From contig NZ_JAMGBG010000010.1 of the NCBI RefSeq assembly GCF_023516595.1, forward strand, positions 186,001 to 250,000: 64,000 nt of DNA, given 5' to 3'. The notes under the pieces were generated by a model, which made no database searches, was not told the DNA's origin, and saw only the letters and a list, made by a program, of their open reading frames with translations. This document shows positions 59,780-64,000 of the stretch, piece after piece (positions within the stretch are counted from its first letter, which is position 1; each line of letters starts with the position of its first letter). Source of the stretch: Streptomyces neyagawaensis. Lineage in GTDB: Bacteria > Actinomycetota > Actinomycetes > Streptomycetales > Streptomycetaceae. The position numbers and the translations under genes were made by a program.

Positions 59780-61417
59780 ATGACCACCGAGGGCAGCACT
59801 GTTTCGGGCTCCTCACCTCAGACCGTGCGCGACGCCGTCTTCGACGTGCTGCGCCGCCTCGGGATGACGACCGTCTTCGCCAACCCGGGTTCGACCGAGA
59901 TTCCGTTCCTCACCGGCCTGCCCGACGACATCGCATTCCGACTGGCACTCCACGAGGGCTCCGTGGTCGGTACGGCCGCCGGATGGGCGATCGCCACCGG
60001 CCGCCCGGCCTTCGTGAACCTCCACACCACCGCCGGCCTCGCCAACGCCGCCGGAGCTCTCGCCACGGCACGGACCAACCGGGCACCACTCGTCGTCGTG
60101 GCCGGACAGCAGGACCGGCGCCATCTCGCGTACGACCCCTTCCTCGCCGGACGGCTCGAAAGCCTCATCGGAGACTATCCCGTGTGGACCGGCAACCCCC
60201 TGCGCGCACAGGACGTACCGGCCGCGATCGCCCGAGCGCACCACGAGGCGATCACAGGCGCGGGGCCCGCCATCGTCGTGGTCCCCATGGACGACTGGGT
60301 TCAGCCCGCCGAAAGCCGCCGCGGCGCCGCGCCGCTCGACCTGCGCCGTGGCGCGGCCACACTGGGCGCCGAACTCGACGACCTGGCACAGCGGATCGAC
60401 GGCTCCCGCAACCCAGCGCTGGTCGTCGGCGCGGCCGCCGACGATGCCGCGAGCTGGGCCGCCCTGACGGCTCTGGCGGAACGGCTCTCAGCGCCCGTCT
60501 GGCAGGAGCCGTTCGGGGCACGGGCAGGTTTTCCGCAGGACCATCCATCCTTCGCCGGACACCTTCCGCCCGGCCGATCGGGCGTACGGACGGCACTGGC
60601 CGAGCACGATCTGCTCCTCGTCCTCGGCGCACCCGTGCTGCGCCAGTACCCCTGCGAACCCGGCGACCTGGTACCCGAAGGCGCGACAGTCGTCCAGGTC
60701 ACGCCGTACGCCGACGAGACGCACCACAGCATCGCCGATCTCGCTCTGGTCGCCGATGTGTCCAGGACGTGCCGTGCGCTCGTCGAGCGGATCGGAGCCC
60801 GGACCGGCGCGCCTGCTGCCTTCCGTGTCCCGGCGGACCCTCTGCCGGAGCCGACCGGTGGAGAGCCGATGCGTCCAGGCCACGTGTTCGACCTGCTCTC
60901 CGCGGGCCTGCCGGCCGACACGATCCTCGTCGAGGAGTCGCCGTCGAGCCGTCCCGAGCTGCACCGGCGTGTGCCCGCACGTGCTCCGCTCGGTTTCGTC
61001 AGCGCCGCCGCCGGCGGACTGGGCTTCGGCCTGCCGGCCGCGATCGGGCTCAAGTCGGGTGCCCCCGAGCGGCCGGTGGTGGCGGTGCTGGGCGACGGCT
61101 CCTCGATGTACGGCATCCAGGGCCTGTGGAGTGCGGCCCATTACGAGATCGGCGTGCTCTTCCTGGTGCTGTCCAACGGCGGCTACGCCATCATGGACCG
61201 GCTTGCGGAGCAGTCCGGTCAGGGCAAACCGCCATGGCCTTCCTTCACCGAGGTGCGGATCTCCGACATCGCCGCCGGTCTGGGCTGCCCGGCCCTGCGA
61301 GTCGACTCCTACGAGCAGCTCGCATCCACCCTCCCGGAGATCCTCCAGGGCCTCGCCACGAGAACGACACCGCTGGTCCTCGACATCGCCGTGGCCGCCG
61401 ACCTCACCTACGGATAG
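59780..61417 (+). CDS. mdlC: Benzoylformate-decarboxylase-like ThDP enzyme
   Basis: A 545-residue thiamine-diphosphate decarboxylase. The N-terminal domain has NPGSTEIPF (active-site Ser), LHEGSVVG (catalytic Glu) and NLHTTAGLANAAGAL (active-site His); the C-terminal domain has the ThDP motif starting LGDGSSMYGIQGLW and ending at LSNGGYAIMD. These match benzoylformate decarboxylase, which turns benzoylformate into benzaldehyde and CO2. At the position of the second active-site His (RYHQYDPG in the Pseudomonas enzyme) this protein reads RQYPCEPG, giving Tyr. It is 54 bp downstream of the aldehyde dehydrogenase gene and probably in the same operon. Confidence 0.87.
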   Translation: MTTEGSTVSGSSPQTVRDAVFDVLRRLGMTTVFANPGSTEIPFLTGLPDDIAFRLALHEGSVVGTAAGWAIATGRPAFVNLHTTAGLANAAGALATARTNRAPLVVVAGQQDRRHLAYDPFLAGRLESLIGDYPVWTGNPLRAQDVPAAIARAHHEAITGAGPAIVVVPMDDWVQPAESRRGAAPLDLRRGAATLGAELDDLAQRIDGSRNPALVVGAAADDAASWAALTALAERLSAPVWQEPFGARAGFPQDHPSFAGHLPPGRSGVRTALAEHDLLLVLGAPVLRQYPCEPGDLVPEGATVVQVTPYADETHHSIADLALVADVSRTCRALVERIGARTGAPAAFRVPADPLPEPTGGEPMRPGHVFDLLSAGLPADTILVEESPSSRPELHRRVPARAPLGFVSAAAGGLGFGLPAAIGLKSGAPERPVVAVLGDGSSMYGIQGLWSAAHYEIGVLFLVLSNGGYAIMDRLAEQSGQGKPPWPSFTEVRISDIAAGLGCPALRVDSYEQLASTLPEILQGLATRTTPLVLDIAVAADLTYG

Positions 61418-61436
61418 GCCGGATCGGCGCCCCACA

Positions 61437-61480
61437 CACGGCATCACCGGCAACGCCGAGAGCGCGCCGGTGATGCCGTG
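61437..61480. terminator. Strong hairpin terminator at the right end of the island
   Basis: CACGGCATCACCGGC (61437-61451) pairs perfectly with GCCGGTGATGCCGTG (61466-61480) across a 14-base loop, about 20 bases after the decarboxylase stop. Confidence 0.85.
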
Positions 61481-61708
61481 CGCCCGCCATCGACACGGTG
61501 CGACGGGCAGCCTCAGCAGGGCGGCGGTGGCGCCGAGACGCGTGGCGCGCGCTGTGCGTGGGGGGAACCGCATGGCCTCATGATGACGCGCGTAGACGAT
61601 GACATGCCAATGACAAGTCCGAGGATTTTGCGGGCACGTCCGTGAAGTTTTCCGGGAGTCAACCGGAGTTCACGGACGGCCCGTCCTCCTTCACACGACG
61701 ACGCTCCG

Positions 61709-62335
61709 TCAGGCGTCCTCGGGCAGGGCGAAACTGCCGTAGGTGGGGCGCCCCTCCCGCTCGTACGTCTGGATCGAGACGCCCTTGCCGGTGATCCGGC
61801 CTCCCGCGTGGCGGAAGGCCGTCGGCACGGCTCCCTCCCGGAACAGCCGGAGGCCGGAGCCGAGCGCCACCGGGAAGGTCAGCAGGTGCAGGGTGTCGAG
61901 GAGGCCGAGGTCGATCAGGGAACCGACCAGCGCGCCGCTGCCGTGCACCTGGAGTTCGCCGTCGGTGCGCTCCTTGAGGGCGGTGACCTCATCGGCGAGG
62001 TCGCCGCCGATGACCGTGGTACCGGACCACTCGGGATCGGTGAGGGTCGTGGAGGCGACGTACTTCGGCAGTGTGTTCAGCTTGCCGGCGACGGGGTCGG
62101 CCGGGTCGGTCATCTTCGGCCAGTACGAGGCGAAGATGTCGTACGTGCGGCGGCCGAGGAGGAACGCGCCGACCCTGCCGAAGCTCTCGTCGACGAACTT
62201 CCCGAAGTCGTCGTCGGCGTACGGAAAGCTCCAGCCGCCGTGCTCGAAGCCGCCGCGGGTGTCCTCCTCGGGGCCACCGGGGGCCTGGTAGACGCCGTCG
62301 AGGGTGACGAAGACGGTCGAGACGAGCTTGCCCAT
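61709..62335 (-). CDS. Dihydrofolate-reductase/RibD-C-like family protein
   Basis: A 208-residue protein of the RibD C-terminal/DHFR-like fold: STVFVTLDGVYQAPGG start, FLLGRRTYDIFASYWP with the conserved Gly-Arg pair, and HGSGALVGSLIDLGLLDTL with the dinucleotide-binding glycines. Members are NADPH-dependent reductases of mostly unknown substrate; most small stand-alone copies are unrelated to folate synthesis. It has its own orientation and no clear link to the island or to the allantoin genes. Confidence 0.88.
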   Translation of the reverse strand: MGKLVSTVFVTLDGVYQAPGGPEEDTRGGFEHGGWSFPYADDDFGKFVDESFGRVGAFLLGRRTYDIFASYWPKMTDPADPVAGKLNTLPKYVASTTLTDPEWSGTTVIGGDLADEVTALKERTDGELQVHGSGALVGSLIDLGLLDTLHLLTFPVALGSGLRLFREGAVPTAFRHAGGRITGKGVSIQTYEREGRPTYGSFALPEDA

Positions 62336-62428
62336 GGCGATCGCCTGCTTCCTGGTGCGGGATCTGTTGTCATCACCTCAGACTCCGCGAGGGCCCGCAA
62401 CTCATCGGTGCGGCCAGGACGAATGCTG

Positions 62429-63544
62429 TCAGGCGCCGAGTTCCTGGAAGCGTGCCGCCAGCCGCGTCCTGCCCTCCTCCGTCAGGGAGCCGTGGAGGCG
62501 CAGACGGGAGATGCCACCGTCCGGGTAGATGTCGATGCGGGCGTGGGTGGCCACCGCGGGCTCGGGGAGCACGAAGCGGTGGTTGGTGTCGGGCTGGAGG
62601 CGGGTGCGCGGAAGGATCTCCGTCCAGGTGCCGTCCTCGCCGTCCCGGACCGAGACAGTGGCCCAGCCCGCCGCGTTGCCCTTCAGATAGGCCGTGTCGA
62701 TCTCCAGGGCACGGATCTGGGACTGCGCGGCCAGGCGGTAGCGGATCCAGTCGTTGCCCTGGTCACGGCGGCGACGGGTCTCCCAGCACTCGTGCATGAC
62801 CCGGGCGCGGCCGGGCTGGATGGTGTTGGTGGCCGGTGAGTAGAAGAGATTGGAGGCGTCCTCCGCCTGGCCGCCGTTCTCCAGGGCGACCACGTCGAAG
62901 GTGCCGAGGACGTCCAGCCACGCGGGGTCCGGGACGACCTCGCCGTACACCCGCAGGCGGGCGATGCCGCCGTCGGGGTGCTGGTTGACGCGCAGGTGGG
63001 TGAAGCGCTGTTCGACGGAGACGGCGAAGCCGTTCGCCGCGTGGCCGCCGACGGGGGTGCGCGGTACGAGGGTCGTCCACTTCACGTCGGAGGCGAGGAG
63101 GTCCTCGGGCGAGGGGGTGCCCGGCACCGAGGTGGCCTCGACGGAGACCGCCTGCGGGTAGTTGCCGCGGAAGTGGGCGGTGTCGACGACGATGCCCCGG
63201 ACGACGCCGGGCGCGCCCAGGCGGATCAGTGCCCAGTCGTGGTCCTCGGCGGTCGGCCAGGGGTGGTCGGCCGAGGCACCCCGGCGGCGCCGGGTCTCCC
63301 AGCCGTCCATGATCTTGCCCTTGTGCCCGAAGTGCTCCGGGTCGAACTCGGCCCGCTCCGGCAGCAGCAGGTTCTCCCGCTGGGCGAAGAACTCGTCGTT
63401 GGCGGCGATGACACCGGCGCCGAGCCTGCGGTCGGCGAGGTCGGCGTAGTGGGTGAAGGGGAGGTCGGCGGTGCGGTAGTCCGCGTACGGGTCACCGCCG
63501 CCGTACGGGTTCGCGTCGCCGGTGAAGTTCACGATCGCCGTCAC
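62429..63544 (-). CDS. alc: Allantoicase
   Basis: A 371-residue protein made of two repeated allantoicase domains: WETRRRRGASADH with its LIRLGAPGVVRGIVVDTAHF block, and a second WETRRRRDQGNDW with IRALEIDTAYLKGN. Each is followed by an ARLRVYGEV or SRLRLHGSL ending. It hydrolyses allantoate to ureidoglycolate and urea in purine breakdown. GTG 63544 starts the conserved TAIVNFTGDANPYGGGDPY segment; the nearest Shine-Dalgarno-like sequence (GAGAGG) is 15 bases upstream. It follows the allantoinase gene by 50 bp and should be in the same operon. Confidence 0.95.
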   Translation of the reverse strand: MTAIVNFTGDANPYGGGDPYADYRTADLPFTHYADLADRRLGAGVIAANDEFFAQRENLLLPERAEFDPEHFGHKGKIMDGWETRRRRGASADHPWPTAEDHDWALIRLGAPGVVRGIVVDTAHFRGNYPQAVSVEATSVPGTPSPEDLLASDVKWTTLVPRTPVGGHAANGFAVSVEQRFTHLRVNQHPDGGIARLRVYGEVVPDPAWLDVLGTFDVVALENGGQAEDASNLFYSPATNTIQPGRARVMHECWETRRRRDQGNDWIRYRLAAQSQIRALEIDTAYLKGNAAGWATVSVRDGEDGTWTEILPRTRLQPDTNHRFVLPEPAVATHARIDIYPDGGISRLRLHGSLTEEGRTRLAARFQELGA

Positions 63545-63594
63545 GTTGATCAGGTCTGCCTCTCGGTTGTGGGCCGCCGCGGGTGCGGAGTGGA

Positions 63595-64000
63595 TCAGGG
63601 GGTGCGGGTGAGGAGCCGTCCCTTCGGTGCGGTGAACTCGCCGTCGGCGACGATGCGTTCGCCGCGGAGCCAGGTGGACCTGACGACGCCGTACAGCGTC
63701 CTGCCCGCGTACGCCGTCACCCGGTTGCGGTGCTGGAGGGCCGCCGGGTCGACGGTGAACGTCTCGTCCGGGGCGAGCACGGCGAAGTCGGCGTCGCGGC
63801 CCGCCTCGATGGCGCCCTTGCGGTCGAGGCCGACGAGGCTCGCCGTGCGGGTCGACATCCACCGGACCACGTCCTCCAGGGTGTGGCCGCGCCGGCGGGC
63901 CTCCGTCCAGACCGCGGCGAGGCTCAGCTGGAGGCCGGAGATACCGCCCCAGGCGGTGGCGAAGTCGTCGGTCTTCAGATCGGCGGTGGACGGGGAGTGG
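63595..64000 (-). CDS. allB: Allantoinase, C-terminal part
   Basis: The gene runs off the right edge; about 135 C-terminal residues are visible. The [20 protein letters not shown] segment and [20 protein letters not shown] lead into the typical composite-domain ending ([38 protein letters not shown]). Allantoinase is a metal-dependent cyclic amidohydrolase that opens allantoin to allantoate, the substrate of the allantoicase encoded next. The metal ligands of the barrel lie outside the window. In S. coelicolor, from memory, these two genes neighbour the repressor gene allR. Confidence 0.93.
   Translation of the reverse strand, partial: HSPSTADLKTDDFATAWGGISGLQLSLAAVWTEARRRGHTLEDVVRWMSTRTASLVGLDRKGAIEAGRDADFAVLAPDETFTVDPAALQHRNRVTAYAGRTLYGVVRSTWLRGERIVADGEFTAPKGRLLTRTP

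Overview
The window looks like chromosomal DNA from a Streptomyces or close relative. It is very GC-rich, with many GTG starts and many stop/start overlaps of the GTGA, ATGA and TGATG type. The gene content fits: a fused enol-lactonase/carboxymuconolactone decarboxylase, a paired SWIM-zinc-finger protein and SNF2 helicase, a ROK glucokinase, a mycothiol-dependent formaldehyde dehydrogenase, and allantoinase/allantoicase. I see no tRNA, rRNA or CRISPR array.

Region 1 (about 1-23.8 kb) looks like ordinary chromosome: an S15-type hydrolase fragment, an orphan amino-acid ABC ATPase, a secreted SGNH hydrolase, exonuclease III, an MBL-fold hydrolase, the PcaDC fusion, the SWIM/SNF2 pair, a membrane protein plus ROK kinase pair, a GntR regulator divergent from a Gfo/Idh/MocA dehydrogenase, a P450, a NarL-type response regulator, an aldo/keto reductase, membrane proteins and a histidine kinase. 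Two intergenic regions carry a shared Streptomyces-type repeat.

Region 2 (about 23.8-26.7 kb) is a mobile-element scar. A decayed IS5-family transposase gene is split by a 2,114-bp element with imperfect 24-bp terminal inverted repeats and a duplicated TA target. That element holds a degenerate IS630-type transposase, an IS66 transposase tail and an intact SRPBCC gene with a leaderless-type promoter.

Region 3 (about 26.7-61.5 kb) is an aromatic-compound catabolic island made of separately regulated modules. (A) 26.8-33.4 kb: MFS transporter, IclR regulator, PDR-type reductase, CYP199-like P450, mycothiol-dependent formaldehyde dehydrogenase and its MBL partner; together these suggest oxidative O-demethylation of methoxy-aromatic acids with removal of the formaldehyde. 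(B) 33.6-43.1 kb: LysR regulator divergent from a tightly overlapped operon of FAH-family hydrolase, cyclase-family hydrolase, flavin monooxygenase, ACMSD-like amidohydrolase, extradiol dioxygenase, second FAH protein, SDR and both CoA-transferase subunits, a meta-cleavage pathway of unknown substrate. (C) 43.7-51.3 kb: a flavin monooxygenase with its own TetR, then a hydroxyquinol route (flavin hydroxylase, alpha/beta hydrolase, hydroxyquinol 1,2-dioxygenase, maleylacetate reductase) under a second TetR. (D) 51.5-55.3 kb: a frameshifted P450 relic, an MBL hydrolase coupled to a lignostilbene-dioxygenase-like carotenoid oxygenase, and a LysR. (E) 55.8-61.4 kb: an MFS remnant, a flavin monooxygenase, an IclR regulator, an aldehyde dehydrogenase and a benzoylformate-decarboxylase-like ThDP enzyme. 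The modules look like feeder lines for lignin-type aromatics. The maleylacetate-derived 3-oxoadipate could be activated by the CoA-transferase of module B; no thiolase is in the window.

Region 4 (61.7-64 kb) returns to ordinary genes: a DHFR/RibD-like reductase and the purine-catabolic pair allantoicase and allantoinase, the last running off the right edge.
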